64,000 bases of DNA from Comamonas koreensis (GTDB lineage: Bacteria > Pseudomonadota > Gammaproteobacteria > Burkholderiales > Burkholderiaceae_C), in contig NZ_CP043575.1 in the NCBI RefSeq assembly GCF_014076495.1, positions 372,001 through 436,000 on the forward strand, in the 5' to 3' direction. A program made the translations under genes and the position numbers. Every line of letters starts with the position of its first letter. The stretch's first letter is position 1. The notes under the pieces were generated by a model. That model did no database searches. It saw only the letters and a program-made list of their open reading frames with translations, and had not been told where the DNA came from. Shown here in pieces: positions 1-8,560 of this stretch.

Positions 1-14
1 AGGGGGATTCCTTC

Positions 15-785
15 GTGCTGCGCGCCAGCGTGGTGGCCCTCTTGGTGTTCCTGAGCGTGCCTGCGCTCTTGATGATCCCCATCTCGTTTGCCGACAAATC
101 GGGCCTGAACTGGCCGCCCCAGGGCTTTACCCTGCAGCACTACCAGGACATGCTGGCCTCGCCGCTGTGGATCAACGCCACCGTGCGCAGCTTTGTCGTG
201 GGCTTTTTTGCCGCGCTGGCCGCCATGGCTGTGGGCACGCCAGTGGCCTTCTTGCTGGTGCGCGGCCAGATGCGCGGCAAGGCCTTGCTGCTGGCCTTTG
301 TGCTGTCGCCGCTGATCATCCCGCGCATGATCATTGCCGTGGGAATGTTCTATTTCTTCTCCAAGGTGGGCCTGGTGGGCACCTCGCTGGGCCTGGTGCT
401 GGGCCATACCGTCATCGCCATCCCCTATGTGGTGATGACGATGATGGCCGTGCTGCGCAACTACGACACGCGCCTGGACATGGCCGCCCAGAGCCTGGGC
501 GCGCGCCCCTGGCAGACCTTGCGCTACGTGACCTTCCCGATCATTGCCGCCGGCCTGACCTCGTCCTTCCTGTTTGCCTTTGCCACCTCGTTTGACGAGC
601 TGACCATCTCGCTGTTTGCCTCGGGGGGCCTGAGCTCCACCCTGCCCAAGCAGTTCTGGGATGAAGTGACATTGCAGATCTCGCCGGTGATCGCCGCCGT
701 CTCGACCTGCCTGTTCGCCTTCATCGGCATTTTGATCACCTGTGCGGACTGGCTGCGTCGCCGCTCCGCCGCTTCTTTGAATTGA
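15..785 (+). CDS. ABC transporter permease, PotC-type (polyamine/small-molecule family)
   Basis: Inner-membrane permease of the spermidine/putrescine-type (PotC) ABC importer family. About six hydrophobic segments are visible, starting within the first 20 residues. The ATPase-contact (EAA) loop lies near residues 155-175 (SLGARPWQ...P). GTG at 15 follows AGGGGG at 1-6, a plausible ribosome site. The frame is also open to the window edge, so a start upstream is possible. The next gene begins 7 bp downstream, so it should be co-transcribed with the DapA-family and oxidase genes, suggesting uptake of the compound they degrade. The substrate cannot be read from sequence; the ATPase and binding protein would lie off the window. 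Confidence 0.85.
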   Translation: MLRASVVALLVFLSVPALLMIPISFADKSGLNWPPQGFTLQHYQDMLASPLWINATVRSFVVGFFAALAAMAVGTPVAFLLVRGQMRGKALLLAFVLSPLIIPRMIIAVGMFYFFSKVGLVGTSLGLVLGHTVIAIPYVVMTMMAVLRNYDTRLDMAAQSLGARPWQTLRYVTFPIIAAGLTSSFLFAFATSFDELTISLFASGGLSSTLPKQFWDEVTLQISPVIAAVSTCLFAFIGILITCADWLRRRSAASLN

Positions 786-791
786 TGAACC

Positions 792-1706
792 ATGACTACA
801 CGTATCACCTCTGAGCAACTCCGCGGCATCTTCCCGGCACTGGCCACGCCCGTGACCGCCGACGGCCAGATCGACACCCAGGCCGTGCGTGCGCTGCTCG
901 CCCACCTGCAAGGCAGCGGCATCAGCGGCACCGTGCCGCTGGGTGGCACCGGCGAGTACGGCGCCCTGTCGCGCGCCGAGCGGGCCCGCATGGTGGCCAC
1001 GGTGCGCGAGCACCAGGCCGCCGACCTGCCGGTGCTGGCCGGCGTGCTCGACCCCGGCTACCACGACGCCATTGCCTCGGGCCAGGCGCTGGCCGATGCC
1101 GGCGCCGACGCGCTGATGCTGCTCACACCGTACTACACCACGCCATCGCAGCAAGGCATCCGCGACTACTTCATGCGCTATGCCGATGCCTCGCCGCTGC
1201 CCGTGGTGATCTACGAGATCCCTTACCGCACCCGCATCTCGATTGCGCCCGAAGTGCTGCACGAGCTCTCGCGCCACGAGAACATCATCGGCATGAAGGC
1301 CTGCAACACCGACATGTACCACTTCCTCAAGGTGGTCCAGGGCGTGGATGCCAGCTTTGCGGTGCTGAGCGGCGAGGACACCATCTTCCCCGCGCAGATG
1401 CTCTGCGGCGCCCAGGGCGGCATCATCGTGACGGCCAACCTGCTGCCCAAGACCTGGACCCGCATGTACGCGCTGCTGACCAGCGGCAAGACCGAAGAAG
1501 CGCTGGCCCTGCACCAGGAGCTGATTGGCCTCTTGGACCTGGCTTTTGCCGAAACCAACCCCGGCCCGATGAAGTCGGTCTGGGACCTGGTGGGTGTGCA
1601 GGCCCCGCACCTGCTGGCCCCGCTGGTCGATTGCAACCCCGATCTGTCCGCCCGCCTGCGCCAGGCGCTGACAGTGCGGCTGCAGGCCGAGCGCCAGCTG
1701 GCCTGA
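792..1706 (+). CDS. Dihydrodipicolinate synthase / N-acetylneuraminate lyase family aldolase
   Basis: A 304-residue class I aldolase of the DapA/NanA family. The pyruvate-carboxylate loop GGTGE is at 51-55, the catalytic Tyr at 141 (YEIPYRT) and the Schiff-base Lys at 169 (IIGMKA). The C-terminal NPGPMK segment is also typical. The position between a permease and a 2-hydroxyacid oxidase, beside an IclR regulator, argues for a catabolic aldolase or dehydratase acting on a 2-oxo acid rather than biosynthetic DapA. ATG at 792 lies 7 bp after the permease stop. Family is secure; substrate is unknown. Confidence 0.88.
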   Translation: MTTRITSEQLRGIFPALATPVTADGQIDTQAVRALLAHLQGSGISGTVPLGGTGEYGALSRAERARMVATVREHQAADLPVLAGVLDPGYHDAIASGQALADAGADALMLLTPYYTTPSQQGIRDYFMRYADASPLPVVIYEIPYRTRISIAPEVLHELSRHENIIGMKACNTDMYHFLKVVQGVDASFAVLSGEDTIFPAQMLCGAQGGIIVTANLLPKTWTRMYALLTSGKTEEALALHQELIGLLDLAFAETNPGPMKSVWDLVGVQAPHLLAPLVDCNPDLSARLRQALTVRLQAERQLA

Positions 1707-1719
1707 CCGGGCACCCGCG

Positions 1720-2856
1720 ATGCTGCCCGCCATCAAAGACTACCGCGTGCTGGCCCGCCAGCGCCTGTCCCGCTTTGCCTTTGACTACCTCGAAGGCGGC
1801 GCCGAAGACGGCCGCAGCATGGCACGTAACCTCGCCTCCTGGGGCGATGTCACCTTCTTGCCGCGCGCCATGGTCGATGTCAGCCAGGTGGACACCAGCA
1901 TCACCTTGTTTGGCCGCAAGCAGGCCATGCCGGCCTTTGTCGGGCCCACCGGGCTCAACGGCCTGTACTGGCCCCAGGCCGAGCAGGTGCTGGCCCGCGC
2001 AGCGCATGCCGCCGGCCTGCCCTTTGTGATGTCGACCGCCTCCACGTCGCTGTTGGAGGATGTGCGCGCCGCCAGCCCGGGCGATCTGTGGCTGCAGCTC
2101 TATGTGCAAAAGGACCGGCGCATTGCGCAGAGCATGATGGCGCGCGCGCAGGCGGCGGGCTTTAGCGCGCTGATGCTGACCGTGGACACCATGGTGCATG
2201 GCAAGCGCGACCACGATGTGCGCAACGGCTTTCGCATGCCCGTGCCCTGGACGCCCAGGCTGCTGGCCGATTTGCTCAGCCACCCGCGCTGGTGCCTGCG
2301 CATGCTGCGCCAGGGCGGCTCGCCGCAGCTGGTCAACCTGGCGCGCAGCGCCGGGGTGGAGAGCAATATCCAGAAGCAGGCCGCCGCGATGAGCCGCGAG
2401 ATGGACATGGCCCTGCGCTGGGAAGACCTGGCCTGGGTGCGGCGCCACTGGCAGGGCCCGGTCATCGTCAAGGGCCTGCTCAGCGCCCAGGATGCCCGGC
2501 GCGCGCTGCAGGCGGGCGCCGATGGCATCGTGGTCAGCAACCACGGCGGGCGCCAGCTGGAGTGCGCACCCGCGCCCATGGCGCAACTGCCGCAGATTGC
2601 CGACGCCGTTCATGGCAAGATGCATATCTTTGTCGATGGCGGGGTGCGCCGCGGCAGTGACATCGCCAAAGCCCGGGCGCTGGGGGCCGATGCCGTTCTG
2701 CTGGGGCGCGCGCCCCTCTACGGACTGGCCTCGCGCGGGCCCCAGGGCGTGGCCGAAGTGCTGGAGATACTGCGCACCGAGCTGGAGACCACCCTCCGAT
2801 TGCTGGGCGCCCCGCAGGCCACGAGCCTGGACGCGACCTTTCTGCAAAAATACTAG
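1720..2856 (+). CDS. FMN-dependent alpha-hydroxy-acid oxidase/dehydrogenase (LldD family)
   Basis: A 378-residue FMN TIM-barrel enzyme of the lactate dehydrogenase (LldD)/glycolate oxidase/mandelate dehydrogenase family, oxidising an L-2-hydroxyacid to the 2-oxo acid. The signature SNHGGRQL is at 273-280, with catalytic His275 and substrate Arg278. The FMN-contacting Lys is at 251 (VIVKG) and the phosphate loop DGGVRRG near 306-312. It follows the aldolase-family gene by 13 bp and precedes the IclR gene by 29 bp, so it is probably a step in the same degradation pathway. Which hydroxyacid it uses cannot be told. Confidence 0.87.
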   Translation: MLPAIKDYRVLARQRLSRFAFDYLEGGAEDGRSMARNLASWGDVTFLPRAMVDVSQVDTSITLFGRKQAMPAFVGPTGLNGLYWPQAEQVLARAAHAAGLPFVMSTASTSLLEDVRAASPGDLWLQLYVQKDRRIAQSMMARAQAAGFSALMLTVDTMVHGKRDHDVRNGFRMPVPWTPRLLADLLSHPRWCLRMLRQGGSPQLVNLARSAGVESNIQKQAAAMSREMDMALRWEDLAWVRRHWQGPVIVKGLLSAQDARRALQAGADGIVVSNHGGRQLECAPAPMAQLPQIADAVHGKMHIFVDGGVRRGSDIAKARALGADAVLLGRAPLYGLASRGPQGVAEVLEILRTELETTLRLLGAPQATSLDATFLQKY

Positions 2857-2885
2857 ACAGTGACCCGAGACAGCCGCTTTTTACG

Positions 2886-3710
2886 ATGCCTAAAACCACA
2901 CACAGCATTGCCGAGCCCGTAGCAAGCGTTGAACCCACCGCCCGTGAATCCTCATTGTTTGTCGGCTCGCTGGCCAAGGCCTTCCAGGTGCTGGAGGCCT
3001 TTCGCGACACCCACCGCGAGATGTCGCTCGCCGAGATTGCCCGCGCCGCCCAGCTCGACCGCAGTGCCACCCAGCGCATCATCTTCACCCTGGAAAAACT
3101 GCGCTACATCCGGCGACTGCCTGGCTCCAACCTCTACACGCTCGCGCCTGAGGTGCTGCGCCTGTCCTACAACTACCTGCGCTCGCAACGCATCGTCGAG
3201 CGCGCCTACCCTTATCTGATCGAGATGACCCACACCCTGGGCGAGACCTCGAACCTGCAGGAGATGGATGGCAACGAGGTGGTCTTTATTGCCAAGGTGC
3301 CGGGCCGCTACATCTACAACTCGGACTTTGCCGTGGGCTCGCGCCTGCCTGCGGCCTATACCGCCTCGGGCCGCGCGATGATGGCCAAGCTGCCGATGGA
3401 CGAGCGCCTGCGCCTGATCGAATCGACCCCGCTGGTCAAGATTACCGCCCAGACCATGACCGACCCCGAGGAGCTGCTGCGCCGCATTGAAGACGCCGAG
3501 CGCGACGGTTATGCGATTGTGCAGAACCAGACTGTGGTGGGCGATATCTCGGTGGCCGCCGCCATTACCGGCCGGGGCGGTGTGCCCATTGGCGCCATTA
3601 CCATCTCGGCCCCCTCCACCCGCTGGGGCACGGCCAAGGCCGAGGCCGAGCTGCTGCCCCATGTGCTGCTGGCGGCGACCTCGATCTCCAATATCCTGGA
3701 TAATTTCTAG
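2886..3710 (+). CDS. IclR-family transcriptional regulator
   Basis: A 274-residue IclR regulator. An N-terminal winged helix-turn-helix lies at about residues 22-85 (LAKAFQVLEAF, then SLAEIAR and SATQRII). The C-terminal effector domain of the family follows (SRLPAAYTASGRAMMA, near 150-170). It is last in the operon with the permease, aldolase and hydroxyacid oxidase, so it is the likely local regulator responding to a pathway intermediate. An alternative start a little downstream cannot be excluded because the first 20 residues are variable. Confidence 0.88.
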   Translation: MPKTTHSIAEPVASVEPTARESSLFVGSLAKAFQVLEAFRDTHREMSLAEIARAAQLDRSATQRIIFTLEKLRYIRRLPGSNLYTLAPEVLRLSYNYLRSQRIVERAYPYLIEMTHTLGETSNLQEMDGNEVVFIAKVPGRYIYNSDFAVGSRLPAAYTASGRAMMAKLPMDERLRLIESTPLVKITAQTMTDPEELLRRIEDAERDGYAIVQNQTVVGDISVAAAITGRGGVPIGAITISAPSTRWGTAKAEAELLPHVLLAATSISNILDNF

Positions 3711-3714
3711 ACAT

Positions 3715-4806
3715 TCACCTGGTACGGACGGTCTGGGAGTGATAGAAACGCGTGAGTTCCGGTGTCACGCGGTCGAGCGTGATGGGGTCTTCGTAGAACT
3801 GCATCTGGTTTTCCTGGCCGAGCCAGACGAGTTCCTTGCTGGCCGCAGGAATGGATGCAAACAGCCGCCGTGGGATGTCAGGCCCGCTTGCCGCACGGTC
3901 CGCATGCACCATCAGCGTGGGGGTGCTGAGCTTGGCCATGGCCTGATCGGCGCGGTGCCCCCAGATGCCAGCCTCCGACATCATGGCGATCCGGTTTTCC
4001 CACAGACCATGGAAGTTCCAGAACGCATGCCGGTCGGCCCAGCGGCTGTAGAACTGCTGAACCGCAGACGCCTTCAGCAGTGCATCCGGGTTGGGCGGAG
4101 TGGTCCGCTCCGAGACGACCGGGATGTAATCCACGGCACCGGATTCCTGAAACTGCTTTAGGGCAGCCTGTGAGCGTGCGGCGCGGCGCTCGATCTCCTG
4201 CTCGCTGCCCAGGTACATCAATGCCGTCTGGGGCGTGAGGTAGTGCCCGGCCACCAGCGCCACCGACCGCACGCGCGGCTCGGTGATGGCAGCATCCACC
4301 GCCCAGTTCACGCCCTGGCAGATACCCAGCAGATGCAGCGCCGCGCTGTCCACCTCCGCCCGCTGGGCGAGATACTCCAACGCTGCTTGCAGGTCCTGCG
4401 TCTTGGCCGCTCCGCTCTCCAGCCGCCTTGGCGTGCCGGCGCTTTCGCCGTGGTAACGCGGGTCAAACACCAGCACCACAAAGCCTTCCCGCGCCAGCCG
4501 TGTAGCGTATTGCATCGGTGATTGCTCTTTGACAAAGCCGACGGGGCCCATCACCGCCACCGCAGGTCGAGGCCCCACATGCCCACTGGGCAGCAACAGG
4601 TTGCCAACGATTTCGGTGCCTTGCGACAGGAACCGCACCTGCTCGACCGCATAGTGCGTGTTGGCAATGCGGCCGCTGGCACCCCAGGCCTGGGTTTGGA
4701 AGGCCGCGCGAGAGTCAGCCTGAGAGGCGGGAGCAGCAGCCTGGGCATTGCCAGCGGTGAGGCCAGCGATCAGGGCAACGCTGCTGAAGATACTTGGAAA
4801 GGACAT
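3715..4806 (-). CDS. Exported alpha/beta hydrolase with Cys nucleophile (GICQG)
   Basis: A 363-residue alpha/beta hydrolase with a signal peptide (residues 1-24, ending AQA-AA), so probably periplasmic. The nucleophile elbow reads LLGICQG, with Cys163 where Ser is usual, as in dienelactone-hydrolase-like and YcjY-like members. The motif FDPRYHGES near 114-122 is typical of the same group. The C-terminal block that normally carries the catalytic His (G-x-x-H followed by FY) reads GQENQMQFYE, with no His. The open frame extends far upstream, but the ATG at 4806 is chosen because it starts a good signal peptide. It converges on the IclR gene and is divergent from a LysR gene, its probable regulator. 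Substrate unknown. Confidence 0.8.
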   Translation of the reverse strand: MSFPSIFSSVALIAGLTAGNAQAAAPASQADSRAAFQTQAWGASGRIANTHYAVEQVRFLSQGTEIVGNLLLPSGHVGPRPAVAVMGPVGFVKEQSPMQYATRLAREGFVVLVFDPRYHGESAGTPRRLESGAAKTQDLQAALEYLAQRAEVDSAALHLLGICQGVNWAVDAAITEPRVRSVALVAGHYLTPQTALMYLGSEQEIERRAARSQAALKQFQESGAVDYIPVVSERTTPPNPDALLKASAVQQFYSRWADRHAFWNFHGLWENRIAMMSEAGIWGHRADQAMAKLSTPTLMVHADRAASGPDIPRRLFASIPAASKELVWLGQENQMQFYEDPITLDRVTPELTRFYHSQTVRTR

Positions 4807-4893
4807 GGGACTTGACTTTCTTTGCCATTTGCAAGGGTTCGAAGTGTTGGCGAAGGCGTATATTTCTCCTAATGAATAGTTAGAATCTTGGTT

Positions 4894-5850
4894 ATGCGCG
4901 AAATGGATATTAGGCGTATTGACCTCAATTTGCTGGTGGTGCTGCGTGTGCTTTTGGACACAGGCAGTGTTACCAGAACGGCAGAGCGATTGCATATGAG
5001 CCAGCCTGCGGTGAGCCGAGCGCTGGCCAAGCTGCGTCTGCAACTGGGCGACAAACTGCTGGTACGGGTGGCTGGAGGCATGGCACCCACGTTGCGTGCG
5101 CAAGCGCTGTCGGCACCGCTTGCCGCATTGCTGCACCAGCTGGAAGAATGTGTAGCACCCGCAGTGTTTGACCCGGCCACCACCAGGCGCGTGTTCAGCG
5201 TTGCTACCACCGACTACGGCGCAGTCGCGGTGCTGCCCAGCTTGATGCAAGCTTTCGCACAACAAGCCCCTTTGGCCGGCATCGAAGTGATCCCGTTTTC
5301 CGATGCGGTTTTTGAGCTGCTCAATGCGGGCCAGGTGGACTTCGTTCTGTACAGCGACGATCCGGTTGCGGGCACGCTGAGAACCCGCCCGCTGTTTCGG
5401 GAGACCTATTCCTGCGTGCTGCGAACAAACCACCCCTTGCTGGTAAACCAAGAGGCGCGCGCAGACGAGGTGCTCAGTCTGGAAGAGTTTGTCGCGTGGC
5501 CGCACGCGCTGGTCAGCATCTTTGGTGGGCGGACGGGCGAAGTGGATGATGCCCTGGCTGCCTGTCACCAGAAACGGCATATCGCTCTGTGGCTCCCCTA
5601 CTTTGCCACGGCGGGCCTGGTCAGTGCTGCCTCGGATTTGATCGTCACCCTGCCCACGCGGGTCGCGACTGCGCTTGCGGACACCAATGGCCTCCGGCTT
5701 TTGAAGCCACCGCTTGAACTGCCCGGCTTTGGCTATCGCATGCTGTGGCATGAACGCAGCCACGAAGATCCGGGTTGCGTGTGGCTCCGCGATTTAGTGG
5801 CGGCCACAGCCAAACATCAGAATGCAGCGCACACCGGACCATCCGCTTGA
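4894..5850 (+). CDS. LysR-family transcriptional regulator (divergent from hydrolase)
   Basis: A 318-residue LysR-type regulator with a winged HTH at about residues 5-65 (IDLNLLVVL, then TAERLHMSQPAVSRAL) and a periplasmic-binding-like effector domain. TTG 4888, ATG 4894 and ATG 4903 are all possible starts; none has a strong ribosome site, and 4903 (MDIRRIDLNLL) matches many family members equally well. The 87-bp gap to the divergent hydrolase gene is typical of a LysR-target pair, so control of that hydrolase is inferred. Confidence 0.87.
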   Translation: MREMDIRRIDLNLLVVLRVLLDTGSVTRTAERLHMSQPAVSRALAKLRLQLGDKLLVRVAGGMAPTLRAQALSAPLAALLHQLEECVAPAVFDPATTRRVFSVATTDYGAVAVLPSLMQAFAQQAPLAGIEVIPFSDAVFELLNAGQVDFVLYSDDPVAGTLRTRPLFRETYSCVLRTNHPLLVNQEARADEVLSLEEFVAWPHALVSIFGGRTGEVDDALAACHQKRHIALWLPYFATAGLVSAASDLIVTLPTRVATALADTNGLRLLKPPLELPGFGYRMLWHERSHEDPGCVWLRDLVAATAKHQNAAHTGPSA

Positions 5851-5995
5851 GTGTTTCAGGGCTGCGCAGCCTTCGCTTATTGGCTAAAAACCCCGCTCAC
5901 AACGCGCCGATATGTCCATATGACGTTTAAGTTGTATGAATAGTGAACAATAGCGTTTATAGATATACACAAGACCAACTGACTACTGCACTGCT

Positions 5996-6769
5996 ATGAG
6001 CGCCTTTCTCGAAGAACGTGTCCTGTCTGTTCACCACTGGACCGATCGTTTGTTCTCCTTCACGACCACCCGTGATCCCGCGCTGCGTTTTTCCAGCGGC
6101 CACTTCACGATGATTGGCCTGAAGGTCGATGGCAAGAACCTGCTGCGCGCCTATTCCATCGCCAGCCCCAACTACGAGGAGCACCTGGAGTTCCTGTCGA
6201 TCAAGGTCGATGAAGGCCCGCTGACCAGCAAGCTCCAGCACATCCAGGTGGGTGACACCATCATCGTCGGCAAAAAGCCCACGGGCACCTTGCTGGTCGA
6301 TTACCTGCTGCCGGGCAAGAACCTGTATTTGATCGGCACCGGCACGGGCCTGGCGCCCTGGCTGTCGGTGGCGCGCGACCCCGAGACCTATGACCACTTC
6401 GAAAAGGTCGTTGTGGTGCACGGCGTGCGCCAGGTCCAGGAGCTGGCCTACCAGCAGCTGCTCGAAGAAGAGCTGCCCAACCACGAGTTCCTCGGCGAAA
6501 TCGTCAAGGACAAGCTGGTCTACTACCCGACGGTGACGCGCGAGCCTTTCCGCAACCAGGGCCGTATCTCCAACCAGATCACCGCCGGCACCTTCCCGCA
6601 GAACATCGGCCTGCCCGAACTGAACCCGGACACCGACCGCGTGATGCTCTGCGGCAGCCCCGCGATGCTCGCTGAGCTGAAGGAACTGCTTGAAGCCAAG
6701 GGCTTCAAGGAAGGCAATACCTCGACACCCGGCGACTTTGTCGTCGAGCGCGCCTTCGTCGAGAAGTAA
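5996..6769 (+). CDS. fpr: Ferredoxin--NADP(+) reductase
   Basis: A 257-residue FAD-dependent ferredoxin/flavodoxin-NADP reductase, moving electrons between NADPH and ferredoxin or flavodoxin in the cytoplasm. FAD motif RAYSIAS at 51-57; NADP-binding GTGTGLAP at 114-121; CGSPAM near 220; and the family's C-terminal AFVEK. Length matches bacterial Fpr (about 255-260). It is a single gene closed by a strong terminator at 6788-6813. Its neighbour on the other strand is a flavin reductase, but there is no evidence of co-regulation. Confidence 0.95.
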   Translation: MSAFLEERVLSVHHWTDRLFSFTTTRDPALRFSSGHFTMIGLKVDGKNLLRAYSIASPNYEEHLEFLSIKVDEGPLTSKLQHIQVGDTIIVGKKPTGTLLVDYLLPGKNLYLIGTGTGLAPWLSVARDPETYDHFEKVVVVHGVRQVQELAYQQLLEEELPNHEFLGEIVKDKLVYYPTVTREPFRNQGRISNQITAGTFPQNIGLPELNPDTDRVMLCGSPAMLAELKELLEAKGFKEGNTSTPGDFVVERAFVEK

Positions 6770-6787
6770 GCAGCGCCCCCGCCCAGC

Positions 6788-6813
6788 AAAAAACGACCCT
6801 CGGGTCGTTTTTT
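6788..6813 (+). terminator. Rho-independent terminator after fpr
   Basis: Inverted repeat aaaaaacgaccc / gggtcgtttttt with a minimal loop, 18 bp after the fpr stop, ending in a T run. The A/T symmetry means it can also serve the flavin reductase gene ending at 6831 on the other strand. Confidence 0.9.
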
Positions 6814-6830
6814 GTTGCCTGCAGCGCAGA

Positions 6831-7415
6831 TTAGATCAGCTGCTCGGTGTAGAAATTGCCACCGTGGTAGAGCAGCGGCGGCACGCCCACCACATGCTGG
6901 CAGTGCGCAACCTCGCCAACGAGGATCACATGGTCGCCCGCATCATGGTGCGGGCCGTTGCGGCACTCAAAGCTGGCAATGGCGCCCGCGAGCAGCGGCA
7001 CGCCGGTCACGCCCACTTCATACTCCACGCCCGCCCAGCGGTCGATGCCCTTGCGGCTGAACTGCAGGGCCAGCTCCTTCTGGTGCGCGCCCATCACATT
7101 GATCGCGTAGTGGCTCACGGTCTCGAACACCGGCATTGACGAGGCGGTTTTCATCAGGCTCCACAGCACCAGTGGCGGGGTGAGCGATGCGGAATTGAAG
7201 GAGCTGATCGTCAGCCCGACCTTGTTGCCATCGGGCGCCAGTGCCGTGACCACAGCCACCCCGGTGGCGAACTGGCCCAGCGCATTGCGAAACTCACGTT
7301 CGGAAAACGAGGCAGAAACAGGCGATTGCAGGTGTTCAGGGGGGAGGGAGCGGTTCACGGGGCAGGCAGACGGCAGGGGCAGACGCCATGCCGTCAAAAG
7401 CATGGATGGGGTCAT
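6831..7415 (-). CDS. Flavin reductase family protein (FMN-binding split barrel)
   Basis: Flavin reductase-like protein related to the small components of two-component flavin monooxygenases, which reduce FMN/FAD with NAD(P)H. Motifs: FRNALGQFATGVAVVTA near the start, then LTISSFNSASLTPPLVLWS and a C-terminal HHDAGDHVILVGEV block. The start is uncertain: ATG 7415, ATG 7403 or GTG 7358 all precede the conserved part, and none has a clear ribosome site. It is divergent from the hydrolase-fold gene at 7513. No monooxygenase partner is in the window. Confidence 0.85.
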   Translation of the reverse strand: MTPSMLLTAWRLPLPSACPVNRSLPPEHLQSPVSASFSEREFRNALGQFATGVAVVTALAPDGNKVGLTISSFNSASLTPPLVLWSLMKTASSMPVFETVSHYAINVMGAHQKELALQFSRKGIDRWAGVEYEVGVTGVPLLAGAIASFECRNGPHHDAGDHVILVGEVAHCQHVVGVPPLLYHGGNFYTEQLI

Positions 7416-7512
7416 TATCGGCCAGGGGGCGAGGCCCCTGCGCGCGTAGGTGCTTGAAAACAAGGCAGGCGGGCCGCATCTGCAGGGGAAATACACGGCG
7501 AGAAGCAAACCT

Positions 7513-8322
7513 ATGTCCTTGATTCCCAACTTCGCGATGCTCGGCAGTGGCCCGACGGTGCTGATGCTCCACGATGCCGACACCGACCACCTGGGCTTTG
7601 CCCCGCAGGTGGAGCTGCTCGCCAGCCAGGGCTACCGCGCGATCGCCTGGGACATGCCTGGCTACCATGCCAACCCGCCACCCTATGGCGGCTACAGCCT
7701 GAAGGCGCTGGCCGCCACGGCGGATGGCCTGCTCGAAGCGCTGAAGATTGGCCGCGCCCATATCGTCGGCCATGGCATGGGCGCGATGGTGGCCGCCGAG
7801 CTGGCCCTGCGCCACCCCACTCGCGTGCGCAGCCTGACCCTGGTGGCCGGCGGCCCGGCGCTGGAGGCGGACAGCCAGCAGCACTGGGTGCAGACGCGCC
7901 AGCAATTGCTGGCCCAGTGCCAGCAGCAGGCCAGCACCGAGGCGGTGCAGATGCAGCGCTTTGCCGAGCTGCTGGTGCAGCTGCAATCGGGCCAGCAGGC
8001 CTTGCCCGAAGGGCTGCAGCTGGCGCGCCACGCGATCACCCAGATCCAGCCGCTGGCCTATGGCCGCATGCTGGAGATGCTGGCCGGCCCCAGCACCCTG
8101 GCCGAGCGCCTGCCCCACCTCAGCCAGCGCTGCCTGCTGGTGAGCGGCGGCCAGGATGTCTGCATGCCACCCCAGCGCATGCAGGCGCTGGCAGACCAAC
8201 TGCCCGACGCTCGGCATGCCCGTCTGGAGGGCGTTGGCCACTGGCCCCAGCTGGAGAGCCCCGATGCCTTCGAAGGCCTGCTGCTCGACTTTTTGGCGAC
8301 CCAGCGCGCCACGGTGCACTAG
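7513..8322 (+). CDS. Alpha/beta-hydrolase-fold protein with Gly at the nucleophile position
   Basis: A 269-residue protein of the alpha/beta hydrolase superfamily (MhpC-like). The nucleophile elbow reads IVGHGMG, so residue 88 is Gly (codon GGC at 7774-7776) where Ser normally stands. The other two triad positions look present: Asp215 (SGGQDV) and His243 (GVGHWPQLESP). Strand order and the lid region look intact. The ATG at 7513 gives the normal N-terminus; a further in-frame ATG at 7450 would overlap the divergent promoter region. It may be a non-hydrolytic member or an inactive homologue; function unknown. Confidence 0.82.
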   Translation: MSLIPNFAMLGSGPTVLMLHDADTDHLGFAPQVELLASQGYRAIAWDMPGYHANPPPYGGYSLKALAATADGLLEALKIGRAHIVGHGMGAMVAAELALRHPTRVRSLTLVAGGPALEADSQQHWVQTRQQLLAQCQQQASTEAVQMQRFAELLVQLQSGQQALPEGLQLARHAITQIQPLAYGRMLEMLAGPSTLAERLPHLSQRCLLVSGGQDVCMPPQRMQALADQLPDARHARLEGVGHWPQLESPDAFEGLLLDFLATQRATVH

Positions 8323-8560
8323 GAAAAACCCGTAAATCCGGCGCCTGCGGCGGCGGTTTGCCTCTGCAGGTGGTTGACTTGCCATCCTGGCAATGCAGCC
8401 CGCTGGGCGCCACCGGGGCAAAAAACTGGCATGCTATGGGGTTTGGCGTGCAGCCCGTCACTTTCCTGGAGCCTCTCCAGGCTGGCGGACGGCCACCATG
8501 ATCGGCAGCGGCTCCCCACAGGACGCTGCTGTCCCTGTTGCCAACTGAAGGATTAGTCCC

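Noticed and set aside
3715..5763. 682-residue minus-strand ORF
   Set aside because: Only the last 363 codons have hydrolase features; the first part is antisense to the LysR gene. The true start is ATG 4806.
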